Counted from the stretch's first letter, positions 54,136-62,875 are shown. The stretch: DNA of 64,000 bases from Priestia iocasae (GCF_016909075.1 NZ_JAFBFC010000002.1:1-64000); one strand, 5' to 3'. Numbers and translations are program-made. Notes: generated by a model not told the origin, from the sequence alone.

Positions 54136-55104
54136 TTAATAGCGATTGCCCGTTGTACCACCAATTGGGGCAAGTGTAGCTAAATACGCTATATCCTCTG
54201 TTGTTAAGCTCACATCAAGAGCCGCTACATTTTGTTCTACGTAATGGACGCGCTTTGTCCCAGGAATCGGTACCATTCCTTCTCCTTGTGCAAGAACCCA
54301 AGCAAGCGCTAATTGAGCAGGCGTGCACTCTTTTTCAAGAGCAAGCGCCTTTATTCCTTCCACAATTTTCTGATTAGCCGCAAAGGCTTCTTCTGAAAAA
54401 CGAGGATTATGATAGCGCCAGTCCTCTTGTGTTAATTGATCACGACTCGTTAAATGACCTGTTAAAAAGCCTCGACCAAGCGGACTGTATGGCACAAATC
54501 CAATCGTCAATTCACGACAAGTCTGTAACACATCGAGCTCTGGCTCACGAGACCAAAGAGAATATTCCGTTTGAACAGCTGAAATCGGATGAACGGCATG
54601 AGCGATGCGTAGCTGCTCACTCGTCACTTCAGATAATCCAACATAACGAATTTTCCCTTCTTCTACAAGTCTAGCCATTGCCCCTACGGTTTCTTCAATC
54701 GGTGTGTTTGGATCAACACGATGTAAGTAATATAAGTCAATGTAATCTGTTCCTAATCGTTTCAAGCTTGCTTCACATGCTTCTTTAACGTATTGAGGTG
54801 AACCGTTGTATCCTAAAAATTTCACTTCATTGCGCTGAGCGCCAAACTTAGTCGCGATTGTTATATTTTCACGCACGCCTTGCAGCGCTTTGCCTACAAG
54901 ACGTTCATTTGCGCCCATTCCTTCTTCATCATATCCATAAACATCTGCTGTATCGAACAGGGTAACCCCAAGCTCAAGCGCACGATGAATCGTTTTTGTT
55001 GCTTCAACCTCATCTATTTGTCCGTAAAATTCAGACATCCCCATACAACCTAGCCCCATTTGTCCTACTTCTAAACCTTGTGAACCTAACTGCTTCTTTT
55101 TCAT
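54136..55104 (-). CDS. aldo/keto reductase
   Basis: NADPH-dependent oxidoreductase of 322 residues, (alpha/beta)8 barrel. The catalytic tetrad is visible: [20 protein letters not shown] (Asp, Tyr), [11 protein letters not shown] (Lys) and [10 protein letters not shown] (His). [20 protein letters not shown] binds the cofactor. It resembles the YakC/IolS-type AKR13 group. The start at 55104 follows GAAGGGG. It is divergent from a TetR regulator across an inverted repeat. Confidence 0.92.
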   Translation of the reverse strand: MKKKQLGSQGLEVGQMGLGCMGMSEFYGQIDEVEATKTIHRALELGVTLFDTADVYGYDEEGMGANERLVGKALQGVRENITIATKFGAQRNEVKFLGYNGSPQYVKEACEASLKRLGTDYIDLYYLHRVDPNTPIEETVGAMARLVEEGKIRYVGLSEVTSEQLRIAHAVHPISAVQTEYSLWSREPELDVLQTCRELTIGFVPYSPLGRGFLTGHLTSRDQLTQEDWRYHNPRFSEEAFAANQKIVEGIKALALEKECTPAQLALAWVLAQGEGMVPIPGTKRVHYVEQNVAALDVSLTTEDIAYLATLAPIGGTTGNRY

Positions 55105-55151
55105 ACGTTCCCCTTCTTTCCAAAAGATGATGTGAAACGAGAATAACATAC

Positions 55152-55188
55152 AACTAAAAACAAGTAAACTATTTTAGTGTTTTTAGTT
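55152..55188. promoter_or_regulatory. inverted repeat, candidate TetR operator
   Basis: Arms AACTAAAAACA (55152-55162) and TGTTTTTAGTT (55178-55188) are perfectly complementary over 11 bp with a 15-bp centre. It lies between the reductase start and the regulator promoter. Confidence 0.6.
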
Positions 55189-55201
55189 CAATTAGTTTAA
55201 T

Positions 55202-55230
55202 TTGTATAAATCAACAAATTATCCTATAAT
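55202..55230 (+). promoter_or_regulatory. sigma-A promoter of TetR gene
   Basis: TTGTAT (55202-55207), 17-base spacer, TATAAT (55225-55230), 24 bases before the start codon. Confidence 0.65.
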
Positions 55231-55254
55231 AAAAGAACTGCAAGGAGGGTTGTT

Positions 55255-55920
55255 ATGTTTAATAACCAGGTGGATACACAAACAGAAATGAGAAAAAAGC
55301 TGATTTTCAAGCTTTTACCCGTTGTGAAAAAACAAGGAATCAGTCCATTGCGAACAGACGATCTCGCTCGCTATATGGACATTAGCAAAGCGACTATGTA
55401 CAAATACTTTTCATCGAAGGATGACATTATTCAATATATCGTTACCATTTATGCTGACTATATTACAAGTATTGATCAAACGATTTTTGAAGAAACCGTC
55501 CCATTTGGCGAACGCTTTCAAAAAATCATGGAACAGTCCTTACTTATTGCTTTTTATATCTCCGATTCCTTTATTTTAGATTTAAAGCACAGTGCTCCTG
55601 CATTACACGAGCAAATTGTACAAGCTCAAAACGAACGGAATCAGAAACTAAAGACATTCTATGAAGAGCATATCCAAAAAGGGATATTCAATAACATCAA
55701 TCCGAATCTCATTGTACTTCAAGACAATGTTCTCCTACGAAAGCTCTTTGAACCGGCTACGTTAATTCAAAGTAACCTCACATTGTATCAAGCTCTTTTG
55801 GATTACTACGTCCTTCAAAAGCACCAAGTCATTCATCATCACTATCAAGATGAACTTGATGATGCCAAGATGGAGGCAACGATTCAGCACATCGTTCAAA
55901 AGGTATCGAATTATATGTAA
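55255..55920 (+). CDS. TetR-family transcriptional regulator
   Basis: 221 residues. The HTH is LRTDDLARYMDISKATMYKYFSSKDDIIQYIVTIY (residues ~33-67), with the TetR-typical YKYFxSKDxI. The C-terminal ligand domain is helical and unassigned. AAGGAGGG precedes the ATG. Divergent from the aldo/keto reductase, which it probably represses. Confidence 0.9.
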   Translation: MFNNQVDTQTEMRKKLIFKLLPVVKKQGISPLRTDDLARYMDISKATMYKYFSSKDDIIQYIVTIYADYITSIDQTIFEETVPFGERFQKIMEQSLLIAFYISDSFILDLKHSAPALHEQIVQAQNERNQKLKTFYEEHIQKGIFNNINPNLIVLQDNVLLRKLFEPATLIQSNLTLYQALLDYYVLQKHQVIHHHYQDELDDAKMEATIQHIVQKVSNYM

Positions 55921-55927
55921 GAAAAAC

Positions 55928-55981
55928 AGACTGAGACAAACGGGACTAACAACACCGCTGCTTGACTCAGTCTCTTTTTTT
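55928..55981 (+). terminator. terminator of TetR gene
   Basis: Stem AGACTGAG / CTCAGTCT with a loose loop and a run of seven T. Confidence 0.7.
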
Positions 55982-56059
55982 ATCGAGACATGACAGCCAT
56001 TCCTTTGCGCTGAAGCAGCATGAAAACATGACGGTGATCACTTCCCAACTTGTCATGAA

Positions 56060-56788
56060 TTAGCCAAGGTGCGTTAAAAGAAGCGAGCATAATAAGCCTA
56101 AAGAAGCAACAAAACCAACGATCGGTCCTCCTTCTTCGTAGGCTTCTGGCATCATGGCTGATGCGACCATTGACGTGACTCCTCCTGCTGCAAATGCCCC
56201 AATCATCGCAAGAAGGGCATCGGATGCCTCGTTTAAAAAGGCATATCCCCCTAACGAGCTTAGCGCTGAAAGAAGGAAAACGGTTAGCCATAAAAACAAA
56301 ATTTTCTTATTGGAATAGCCATCCTTTTTTAAACCGATGCTGCTCGATAAGCCTTCGGGAAAATTGCTAATAAAAATGGCGATGACTAATAGCCAGCTTA
56401 CAGTCCCCTCTTCAAGAACACTCACTCCAATAATCACAGATTCTGGAATCGCATCAATGACGGTCCCTATAAAAATCGCGAAGCCAGCTGAGTGATGTGC
56501 ACTCTCTTTTGAACGCTTTCTCTCGTGTCCTCCTTTTTTTGAAATCAAATATTCAAACAGGGTAAAGACCGTGGCTCCACCAAGAAACCCAATTGATGTT
56601 ACCCCTAGTCCACCTTCTTCAATCGAATCTAACAGAAGTTCAAACGAAGCCGCCCCAATCAACACACCCGTGCCAAATGCCATGATGACGCCAATCCACT
56701 TTTTTCGAATGGAAAACAAAATGCCTGTGAGCGCTCCTAAAAAGACGGCTGATCCAGCTACTCCTCCCCATAAAGCCGCGTTCCACAT
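56060..56788 (-). CDS. ZIP-family metal transporter
   Basis: Divalent-metal permease of 242 residues with eight predicted helices. HHSAGFAIFIGTVIDAIPESVIIG in helix 4 and ISNFPEGLSSSIGL in helix 5 carry the ZIP metal-site residues (D-x-x-P-E and N-x-P-E-G). The central loop is basic (KKGGHERKRSKESAHH). AAAGGAG precedes the ATG. Zinc or iron uptake is expected from the family; no metal-regulator box was found. Confidence 0.9.
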   Translation of the reverse strand: MWNAALWGGVAGSAVFLGALTGILFSIRKKWIGVIMAFGTGVLIGAASFELLLDSIEEGGLGVTSIGFLGGATVFTLFEYLISKKGGHERKRSKESAHHSAGFAIFIGTVIDAIPESVIIGVSVLEEGTVSWLLVIAIFISNFPEGLSSSIGLKKDGYSNKKILFLWLTVFLLSALSSLGGYAFLNEASDALLAMIGAFAAGGVTSMVASAMMPEAYEEGGPIVGFVASLGLLCSLLLTHLG

Positions 56789-56892
56789 ACGGATTCTCCT
56801 TTCCTAAGCGATTACCTCTTCATAGTGTGTATAAAAGCGAAGCCGCTATGCTACGTGAGAAAATCAATTTCTGCTCTGCCTTCACGATTCAA

Positions 56893-56940
56893 ACAAAAAA
56901 GCTGCGTCAACGAAGCAACACCACCTCGTTTGACACAGCT
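56893..56940 (-). terminator. terminator of GDPD gene
   Basis: Minus-strand AGCTGTGTCAAACGA / TCGTTGACGCAGCT followed by TTTTTT, 78 bases past the stop. Confidence 0.7.
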
Positions 56941-57017
56941 CTTATTGCTGAAAGTCCGTTTTATAGAGAAAAAAGACATTGCATCCATTCGTCCTTTTTC
57001 TCTTTTATGTTCTTGTT

Positions 57018-59333
57018 TTACTCAGTAATCGTTACTTCAATCGGCTCTGATACGATGTTCCACTGTTTTCCGACCATGTCAAACGTGTGCTTAGCGAACA
57101 CATAGACCGTACCTGGTTCGTTTGCTTGAATCGTTTCACCGTTAATTGTGACCTTTGTTTCTCCGTCTTTTACAAACAGGGTCGTTGGTAATTTTTCCGT
57201 TTTAGCTTCACGGTAATTGACAAGTGATTTGGCTTTGATGGTTGTGGACTTCCCGACTTGTAGCTTCACCTTCTTTTTAGGAATCTCTAAACGGATCGGT
57301 GCATCGGTTAGCCATTGCACGTAGTCGGTAATCGGCCCGATAACACCCGCTTCTAGGGCATCACCAAACGGCTCTTCTGCTCGGAATGTCCAATGCATGT
57401 TTAAAAAGCCGCGCTGACGCATGTATTGAATGAACTCTGGCGAAAGGCTGCCATAGCTTGCATTCAACGACGCATTCATACTCGCTCCGTACTGCATCAT
57501 TTGTTGCGCTTTTTGTAGTCGCTGATCTGTCGTACTTGGAACCGCGGAGGAATACAAGTAGCCGGTTCCGACTTCGCGATTTAACTCTCGAATGGTACGA
57601 ATGTGATTGGAGTTAAAGCTTTGTAAAAGAACGTGATCAATCATGCCTGCTGCTTCGATTTCGTTCATCACTTGCTTTTCAAGGCCATCTGCTTTTAACT
57701 CCACTAAAAGCACCACATCTTTTCCTTTAAACTCGGCTAAAAACTCTTCAAACGTCGGCACCTTTTCACCCGCAAATTCTGGACCGAACTTCACTCCAGC
57801 ATCTAACGCGCGAATTTGCTCAAGCGTTAACTCCTTCACGGCACCCGTTCCATTTGTCGTGCGGTCCACCGTGTAATCGTGCATCACGACTACCTTTCCG
57901 TCCTTTGTCATATGAAGATCCGTTTCAATCAGGTCAGCACCTAATTCGTATGCTTTACGGTAGGACACCATCGTGTTTTCTGGAGTAATCGACGGAACTC
58001 CTCGATGAGCGGCAACGATTGGACGCTGCGCAAGCGTATTTTCTGGGTATTGACTTAACGCTTCGATGGGTGCAGCTGGTTTCGTCGTCATCACTGCATC
58101 GACACCCGCATGAATCAATGTATGTGCCCCTTTTACGTCATCTGCTCCGATCCCCCACACCGAAATGGCACGGCTATGTAAATAATGAACGTTTTTCGCA
58201 TTTGCGTGCTTTTCAGGTAACACCGCTACCTTTGCACCACTGTCATTCATCTGTCTGACGAAGCGAGCGAGATCTTGCTTGTTCAATGAAGACTTGCTGT
58301 ACAGTAAAGCTCCTCGTGCAGTTTTGACGATGCTGCGCAGCTCTTTTAAAACGCTTGGATTGCTTGACACAATCTGCACATCCTGCGTTTGTGTTTCCTT
58401 TATGACCCCGGCAAGTCCTTCAAGATTCGCTGCTTCTTCAACGTGAATCACTGGAATGAACGCACCTTTTATACTCGTTAGCTTTTCAGTAAGTGATACT
58501 CCATCTACGGTCCACTCGCCATTTTTAAACGCTACTGGCAACAGTGCCGATGACACCCCTTCTTCTGTCGCTCCTTGTGAAATAATGGTCGGAGCGTTCA
58601 CAATGTTCGTTGTCGCTTCTTTTGGTAAAAATGCCGTTGTTTTCTCTAATGGTGGCAGTGATTCGTTATACTCACTTAGCTTAACATGATCAAATTCAAC
58701 CGTTGATCCGCTTGCTTGAAAGCCAACGTCTCCTTTTGTCCAAGCAGTCGCTTGATCGGTATCAATGATTAGTTCATCATTAATAAACTGCTGAACACGG
58801 TTGCCGCTTGCGATGACTTTTACGCGATACGTTTTGCCAAACGCCATGTTTTCATGATAAAAGTTCGCATCCGGCACGACCCATTTATTGCTTTCATTGC
58901 GAATCGCAAATTCCACACCGTTTAACGAAGACGTTCCTCGTCGCATCGCAGATTGATAGTACGGATACGAATTGGGCTGAACGCGGTACATAAGAGAAGC
59001 CCAGCGGCTATCTTCGACTACGCTCTGAAACGTCATATCTGCTTCAAACACATAATTTCCCGATGATTGCTCCACTGGAATAACAACGCGCGTAGGCTTT
59101 GACGTGGCTGTTGATGTTAACACAAGCTTTCCATCCACGACTTTCGCATCTCCCTCGACTAGCTTCCACCCTGCTGGAAGCTGTCCATTTGACAGCTGAT
59201 CAAACGTTTCTTCTATTATTGAAGCTTGTCCAGTCGCTTGCACATTTGTTAGCCCCTCGATTGGTGTCATCCATACACTTCCAAGCAAACTAACCGACAA
59301 CATAGCGACTGCAACTTTTTTTGACTTTCTCAT
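57018..59333 (-). CDS. secreted glycerophosphodiester phosphodiesterase with extra domains
   Basis: About 771 residues with a signal peptide (VAVAMLSVSLLGSVWMTPIEG). A LamG/3-keto-disaccharide-hydrolase-like beta-sandwich follows (ASIIEETFDQLSNGQLPAGW to VEFDHVKLSEY, ~30-230). Residues ~250-440 look like the second half of a GDPD barrel without its active site (VQIVSSNPSVLKELRSIVKT, LIHAGVDAVMTTKP). The functional GDPD domain follows at ~440-690: IVAAHRGVPSITPENT, DLIETDLHMTKDGKVVVMHD (metal Glu/Asp, His) and VELKADGLEKQ. A short Big_2-like tail ends it. The start at 59333 follows AAGGGG. It would hydrolyse glycerophosphodiesters, possibly from teichoic acid. Confidence 0.9.
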   Translation of the reverse strand: MRKSKKVAVAMLSVSLLGSVWMTPIEGLTNVQATGQASIIEETFDQLSNGQLPAGWKLVEGDAKVVDGKLVLTSTATSKPTRVVIPVEQSSGNYVFEADMTFQSVVEDSRWASLMYRVQPNSYPYYQSAMRRGTSSLNGVEFAIRNESNKWVVPDANFYHENMAFGKTYRVKVIASGNRVQQFINDELIIDTDQATAWTKGDVGFQASGSTVEFDHVKLSEYNESLPPLEKTTAFLPKEATTNIVNAPTIISQGATEEGVSSALLPVAFKNGEWTVDGVSLTEKLTSIKGAFIPVIHVEEAANLEGLAGVIKETQTQDVQIVSSNPSVLKELRSIVKTARGALLYSKSSLNKQDLARFVRQMNDSGAKVAVLPEKHANAKNVHYLHSRAISVWGIGADDVKGAHTLIHAGVDAVMTTKPAAPIEALSQYPENTLAQRPIVAAHRGVPSITPENTMVSYRKAYELGADLIETDLHMTKDGKVVVMHDYTVDRTTNGTGAVKELTLEQIRALDAGVKFGPEFAGEKVPTFEEFLAEFKGKDVVLLVELKADGLEKQVMNEIEAAGMIDHVLLQSFNSNHIRTIRELNREVGTGYLYSSAVPSTTDQRLQKAQQMMQYGASMNASLNASYGSLSPEFIQYMRQRGFLNMHWTFRAEEPFGDALEAGVIGPITDYVQWLTDAPIRLEIPKKKVKLQVGKSTTIKAKSLVNYREAKTEKLPTTLFVKDGETKVTINGETIQANEPGTVYVFAKHTFDMVGKQWNIVSEPIEVTITE

Positions 59334-59621
59334 CCTTACGACCCCTTTAGTATGTAAGTGAAACACGTTGACTGAATCTCATGAAAAGACTGTGGTTTCC
59401 TGTACAACACGTTACCGAAAGATGGTAAAAGTTGTATGACAACGGTGCTAAGAAATTGTAAAGGGAGAAAAAGGGGTCGAAAGTCGGAGTGATGGTGAGA
59501 GAGGGGGCATGTTATAGATAGGTGCATTAGGAGGTGTCACTGTGATCATCATTTAAAACAGAAACAAAAGTGACAACCAACTATCATTACAATAGTCAGT
59601 TGTCACTGTGACCGTATTTTC
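59334..59621. other. intergenic region between GDPD gene and toxin locus
   Basis: Holds the GDPD promoter region and a minus-strand terminator (59555-59607). A GGGAGAAAAAGGGG purine-rich stretch at 59460-59475 is not explained. No gene recognised. Confidence 0.35.
59555..59607 (-). terminator. terminator of the EndoU cassette
   Basis: Stem AGTGACAACTGACTAT / ATAGTTGGTTGTCACT (minus strand) followed by a T-rich run. Confidence 0.8.
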
Positions 59622-59957
59622 TCAATCTTCAATTACCTCTACTATTTTCTCTTTCCATATTAACATCAACTCTAAAAATTCCTCAGTTTCTAATGTACTC
59701 TCAAAGGGCTCATCAATTCGATAATGATGCTCAGCTATTGTCACGTTTTTCTTTATATTTATACTTGTAGCATTCAACGTGATTTCAAAGTCTTCATACT
59801 CTCCTTCTAAAACCTTCTTAACATATCCAATATACTCATCCGCTTCTTCTTCTGTTGAAATATCCTCAAAAACATCGGAGAAAACACTTAATTTTTCCGG
59901 TAGTATTATTCTCGTGATACCAAATGGATCTTTCTTAAATTCATATGAATATCTCAT
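59622..59957 (-). CDS. putative immunity protein paired with the EndoU module
   Basis: 111 residues (MRYSYEFKKDPFGITRIILP at the start), acidic, no membrane segment, Glu/Asp-rich in the C-terminal half. It lies 20-30 bases after the EndoU stop, where immunity genes usually sit in polymorphic toxin loci, and looks like a small alpha/beta protein. The assignment rests on position, size and charge, not on a recognised family. The start at 59957 is chosen because AGGTGATAAAC lies upstream. Confidence 0.6.
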   Translation of the reverse strand: MRYSYEFKKDPFGITRIILPEKLSVFSDVFEDISTEEEADEYIGYVKKVLEGEYEDFEITLNATSINIKKNVTIAEHHYRIDEPFESTLETEEFLELMLIWKEKIVEVIED

Positions 59958-59977
59958 ATTGTTTATCACCTTCTATG

Positions 59978-60556
59978 CTATTTATTATATAAAGGATAAG
60001 CTGTAGCTATTGAACCATCCTTATTCAAGAACATTTCTATTTTAATCCCTGTTGAAGTGTTACCTATATACTTGTTAGAACCTATCTGTTTTTTATTTTG
60101 ATAGGCTTCATCAATAACCTTTAACACATCTACACGATTCCATTCCTTCGGAAAGAAACTAGATTTGGCTACTTTTCTCTTCCCATCAATTTCAACTTTG
60201 GCTTCATAGACCCCATTTTTATCAGGCACTTTCTCGGTTCCAGGAACAATATTTCCACCCATCATACTCTCATGGTGATATCCAACTGCTTTCCCACGTC
60301 TATTAATTTCCCCATGATAGATATGTTTCATGGTACCTGTACTATACTTCCGCTCAACACTCTTCTCTATATACCGAACCCCATCCTTCAACGTAACCGT
60401 CTCAAATCCAAATCCCATTTGTGAGTTGCCTGCTGTTTGGAACACACGCACCCGAACTGGAATTGGGGTATCCCCTAACTTGTTGAAGAATTTCTTTACG
60501 TATTCAGCTGCTCCTTGGTACGTTCGTTGAGCTGATTGCTGAAGGGGTTTCATCAC
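59978..60556 (-). CDS. displaced toxin C-terminus: EndoU RNase module
   Basis: 192 residues. Residues 1-68 are the conserved adapter (MMKPLQQSAQRTYQG to VRYIEKSV) also present in the next cassette. The toxin domain starts with TMKHIYHGEINRRGKAVGYH (catalytic His pair region), then KNGVYEAKVEIDGKRKVAKS, FFPKEWNRVDVLKVIDEAYQ and GNTSTGIKIEMFLNKDGSI, matching bacterial EndoU nucleases. No ribosome site precedes it. Adapter homology extends upstream to ~60600, but a TAG replaces a Gln codon (STYAV-stop-RVMKP). It is therefore an orphan tip, not an independent secreted toxin. Confidence 0.85.
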   Translation of the reverse strand: MMKPLQQSAQRTYQGAAEYVKKFFNKLGDTPIPVRVRVFQTAGNSQMGFGFETVTLKDGVRYIEKSVERKYSTGTMKHIYHGEINRRGKAVGYHHESMMGGNIVPGTEKVPDKNGVYEAKVEIDGKRKVAKSSFFPKEWNRVDVLKVIDEAYQNKKQIGSNKYIGNTSTGIKIEMFLNKDGSIATAYPLYNK

Positions 60557-60600
60557 GCGCTATACGGCGTATGTACTCAGTACGTTTCGCATGTCGCTTT
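60355..60600 (-). repeat. toxin adapter, copy 1
   Basis: About 245 bases closely matching 62209-62454 (encoding MRNVLSTYAVQRVMKPLQQS to RYIEKSV). Differences are scattered point changes. It is the likely recombination substrate for toxin-tip exchange. Confidence 0.88.
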
Positions 60601-60791
60601 AAAAAGGCTATTGTTTCACAACTAGTAAAAGCCTTCTATCTTTCATTACATTTGCCAATAAAAAACCTTGAAGGGCTTTTATATTAGCCAATCAAGGTTT
60701 AGAATTCATTTAAGCAATTTAAATTTTTCCTTTTATGAAATCCTGCGGAATGTAAATTTCATTTAGCTGTTTTTTTATACTCTACTCTTTT
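60601..60791. other. inter-cassette spacer
   Basis: AT-rich spacer with the terminator at 60658-60701 and nothing else recognised. The adapter homology ends abruptly at about 60600. Confidence 0.4.
60658..60701 (-). terminator. terminator of the lone small gene
   Basis: Minus-strand AAACCTTGATTGGC / GCCCTTCAAGGTTT-like stem followed by TTTT. The AACCTTGA motif recurs at 61404-61439. Confidence 0.6.
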
Positions 60792-61121
60792 TTAATTATC
60801 ACCTAAAATTCTATCATCTAGCTTTTCTCTATCTTCGGCTATTTGTTCATACGAATTAATAAGGTTACTAAGATAATCAATCTGAACCTCTCTATCATCT
60901 TGAAACAAATGTATTGTAGCACCCTTACTTATTAAAGCCTCCATTGTTTTCTTAAAATCTTTTAATGCATCTGTATCAAAATAATCACATTCTAGTACTA
61001 CTTTATTATCTTCTATATTTTTTTTAATATCTTGAATGCTTGCTCCATTATTCTGTCTGATAATAGATACATAATTTAATTTATTGGAATCATTATCAAT
61101 TTTTAATTTCATCTTTACCAT
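60792..61121 (-). CDS. lone small protein in toxin locus, possible orphan immunity gene
   Basis: 109 residues (MVKMKLKIDNDSNKLNYVSI at the start), charged and Asp/Lys-rich, no membrane segment. It resembles a small alpha/beta fold with a C-terminal helix (YLSNLINSYEQIAEDREKLD). No toxin gene lies immediately upstream; its upstream region is a spacer repeat. GGGAGGTGAAATTTC precedes the ATG, so it is probably translated. Immunity role inferred from locus only. Confidence 0.6.
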   Translation of the reverse strand: MVKMKLKIDNDSNKLNYVSIIRQNNGASIQDIKKNIEDNKVVLECDYFDTDALKDFKKTMEALISKGATIHLFQDDREVQIDYLSNLINSYEQIAEDREKLDDRILGDN

Positions 61122-61178
61122 GAAATTTCACCTCCCTAAAAGTCTTTAATTGGTATTATAGGCTCACCTGGAATATTT

Positions 61179-61335
61179 TATCGCCACGAGCTTTGTCAAT
61201 CTCGTTAGTTTGTCAACCATTCCATATCATAACTATTCCTGCCATGTAAAATGTCGCCTCGCCTAATTATCGTACTTGTCACACTATCTGAGTATTAAAA
61301 CCAAACTCCATGATGGTACTACCTTCATGAGCTCT
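61179..61335. repeat. inter-cassette repeat, copy A
   Basis: Shares CCACGAGCTTTGTCA, CTCGTTAGTTT, TCGCCTAATTATCGTA, GAGTATTAAAAC-like and CATGAGTT/CATGAGCT blocks in the same order with 62652-62795, with indels between. No coding frame is conserved. Confidence 0.7.
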
Positions 61336-61403
61336 CGATTCTCAAACAAAACATTTTCTTATTGTCTCACTCAAATATCAGGTGATTTAATATAATTTAA
61401 TGT

Positions 61404-61439
61404 AAAAAACCTTGAAAGGCACTAAGCCAATCAAGGTTC
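61404..61439 (-). terminator. terminator of second cassette
   Basis: Minus-strand AACCTTGATTGGC / GCCTTTCAAGGTT-like stem followed by TTTTTTACA. Confidence 0.65.
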
Positions 61440-61445
61440 AACATA

Positions 61446-61829
61446 TCACCTAATAAAATCAACGCTTAATCTATCCACCCGAATTTGTACATTTTGATTA
61501 TGAAGATATCCATAGTCGAAAAGAAATTCACTATCTACCTCAAATAATATGCCTGCGTCTATAGTACCATTATCAATATTCAAGGTACCTCTAATAAAAT
61601 ACGAAAAACTATCTCCTATCTGTTCAATACCTTTTTCATCTGAACCATTCTTAGAAATTACGAAATCATCAAGTATAGCCAATTCCATTTCAACTTGGTA
61701 CTGTCCTCCTTGAATTATCTCAAAAGGACAGTGATTGATAAAAGCAACTAATCTTTGTCCATTAATTTCAAGTACAGCTTCTTCTTCAATTAAAGGACTT
61801 AATTCAATTAATCTTGCAGTATATTGCAT
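61446..61829 (-). CDS. putative immunity protein of the second toxin module
   Basis: 127 residues (MQYTARLIELSPLIEEEAVL at the start), strongly acidic and beta-rich (LEINGQRLVAFINHCPF, GTLNIDNGTIDAGILFEVDS). It begins 14 bases after the putative BECR-fold toxin stop, with AAGGAGATAACC as ribosome site, in the canonical immunity position. An acidic, OB/beta-barrel-like partner would suit a basic RNase. Family not recognised. Confidence 0.65.
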   Translation of the reverse strand: MQYTARLIELSPLIEEEAVLEINGQRLVAFINHCPFEIIQGGQYQVEMELAILDDFVISKNGSDEKGIEQIGDSFSYFIRGTLNIDNGTIDAGILFEVDSEFLFDYGYLHNQNVQIRVDRLSVDFIR

Positions 61830-61843
61830 GAAAGGTTATCTCC

Positions 61844-62476
61844 TTATTCCATAGGGTTAATTGTCTTATCCCGTTTATTGTTATTTAGCAATTTCCATAA
61901 ATCCTCACCGCGTTTCACATGATACGTTGTAACATTACCATTGGCATTTGTTCCTACAAACTCAAATTTTGCTTCCCCCTTACGAGAGTTACCCATAAAC
62001 TTCACGTAACCTGTTCGAGTTTCACCTTTATATTGATACCCTACTTTTGTGCCACTGCTCATAACATCCCTAGCACCTTGCATATATTGATCTGCATTAT
62101 TATAAGCACCATGGAATTCATTGTTTTTAACTGCATGTTTTTCAAAATGAGACTCTAGTAAATCTCTAGAAGCAAAATTCTTATTAGCAAAGTTACCCGT
62201 ACCCTTCCCAACACTCTTCTCTATATACCGAACCCCATCCTTCAACGGAACCGTCTCAAACCCAAATCCCATTTGTGAGTTACCTGCTGTTTGGAACGCA
62301 CGAACCCGTACTGGGACTGGGGTATGACCTAACTTGTTAAAGGATTTCTTTACGTAGTCAGTTGCTCCTCGGTACGTTCGTTGAGCTGATTGCTGAAGGG
62401 GTTTCATCACGCGCTGGACGGCGTATGTACTCAGTACGTTTCGCATGTCGCTTAGCTTTTGGGAGCCTTTCGCCAC
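61844..62476 (-). CDS. displaced toxin C-terminus: putative BECR-fold RNase module
   Basis: 210 residues from a GTG, but the homologous frame opens at ~62499 (FEAGAKAVAKGSQKLSDMRN), and a TGA just upstream cuts it from any secretion domain. Residues 1-~90 are the shared adapter (VLSTYAVQRVMKPLQQSAQR to YIEKSVG). The tip (FASRDLLESHFEKHAVKNNE, FHGAYNNADQYMQGARDVM, TGYVKFMGNSRKGEAKFEFV, TTYHVKRGEDLWKLLNN) has the L..HF.KH...Y..A..Y pattern of BECR-type (barnase-EndoU-colicin-RelE) RNases of polymorphic toxins. The specific family is uncertain. Confidence 0.72.
   Translation of the reverse strand: MAKGSQKLSDMRNVLSTYAVQRVMKPLQQSAQRTYRGATDYVKKSFNKLGHTPVPVRVRAFQTAGNSQMGFGFETVPLKDGVRYIEKSVGKGTGNFANKNFASRDLLESHFEKHAVKNNEFHGAYNNADQYMQGARDVMSSGTKVGYQYKGETRTGYVKFMGNSRKGEAKFEFVGTNANGNVTTYHVKRGEDLWKLLNNNKRDKTINPME
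62209..62454 (-). repeat. toxin adapter, copy 2
   Basis: Matches 60355-60600. In this copy the Gln codon of STYAVQRVMKP is intact. Confidence 0.88.
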
Positions 62477-62651
62477 GGCTTTTGCTCCTGCCTCAAACGT
62501 TCAACTTCTCACCCTCCCGTTACAGTAATTTTAATTTTCGTAACGCTTTTTAACGAATAGCGAGTAGTATACGACCGCCTCTAGTAAAAATACAATCCAA
62601 TTTTTGTCTACTCTGTTGCGAAACTAGTAACCTTCTTACGTAAGCTACCGT

Positions 62652-62795
62652 TTATCACCACGAGCTTTGTCATTCTCGTTAGTTTTTGGATGTGGCAGTA
62701 TCATAGTCATCTCGCCTAATTATCGTATTATTTTCACAAACCAAGTATTAAAACAAAATGCCTTGATAATACAACCATCATGAGTTATGAATTTC
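62652..62795. repeat. inter-cassette repeat, copy B
   Basis: Diverged partner of 61179-61335; see shared blocks there. It lies just downstream of the ankyrin immunity unit. Confidence 0.7.
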
Positions 62796-62837
62796 ATTAA
62801 TGCATCATCTATGTTGACCAAGATCTAAAACTTTAAT

Positions 62838-62875
62838 AAAAACACCTGTTGCTCAAAAGGCAACCAGGTGCTTTA
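62838..62875 (-). terminator. terminator of the AHH toxin-ankyrin unit
   Basis: Minus-strand CACCTGGTTGCC / GCAACAGGTG stem followed by TTTTTATT, about 85 bases after the ankyrin stop. Confidence 0.7.

Larger units (their letters stand above)
61122..61445. other. inter-cassette spacer with repeat copy A and terminator
   Basis: 61179-61335 is a diverged copy of 62652-62795. The remainder holds the hairpin of the upstream cassette. No gene seen. Confidence 0.5.

Noticed and set aside
55980-56291. 103-codon frame over the end of the ZIP gene
   Set aside because: It overlaps the transporter in another frame on the same strand and has Cys/Arg-rich shadow composition.
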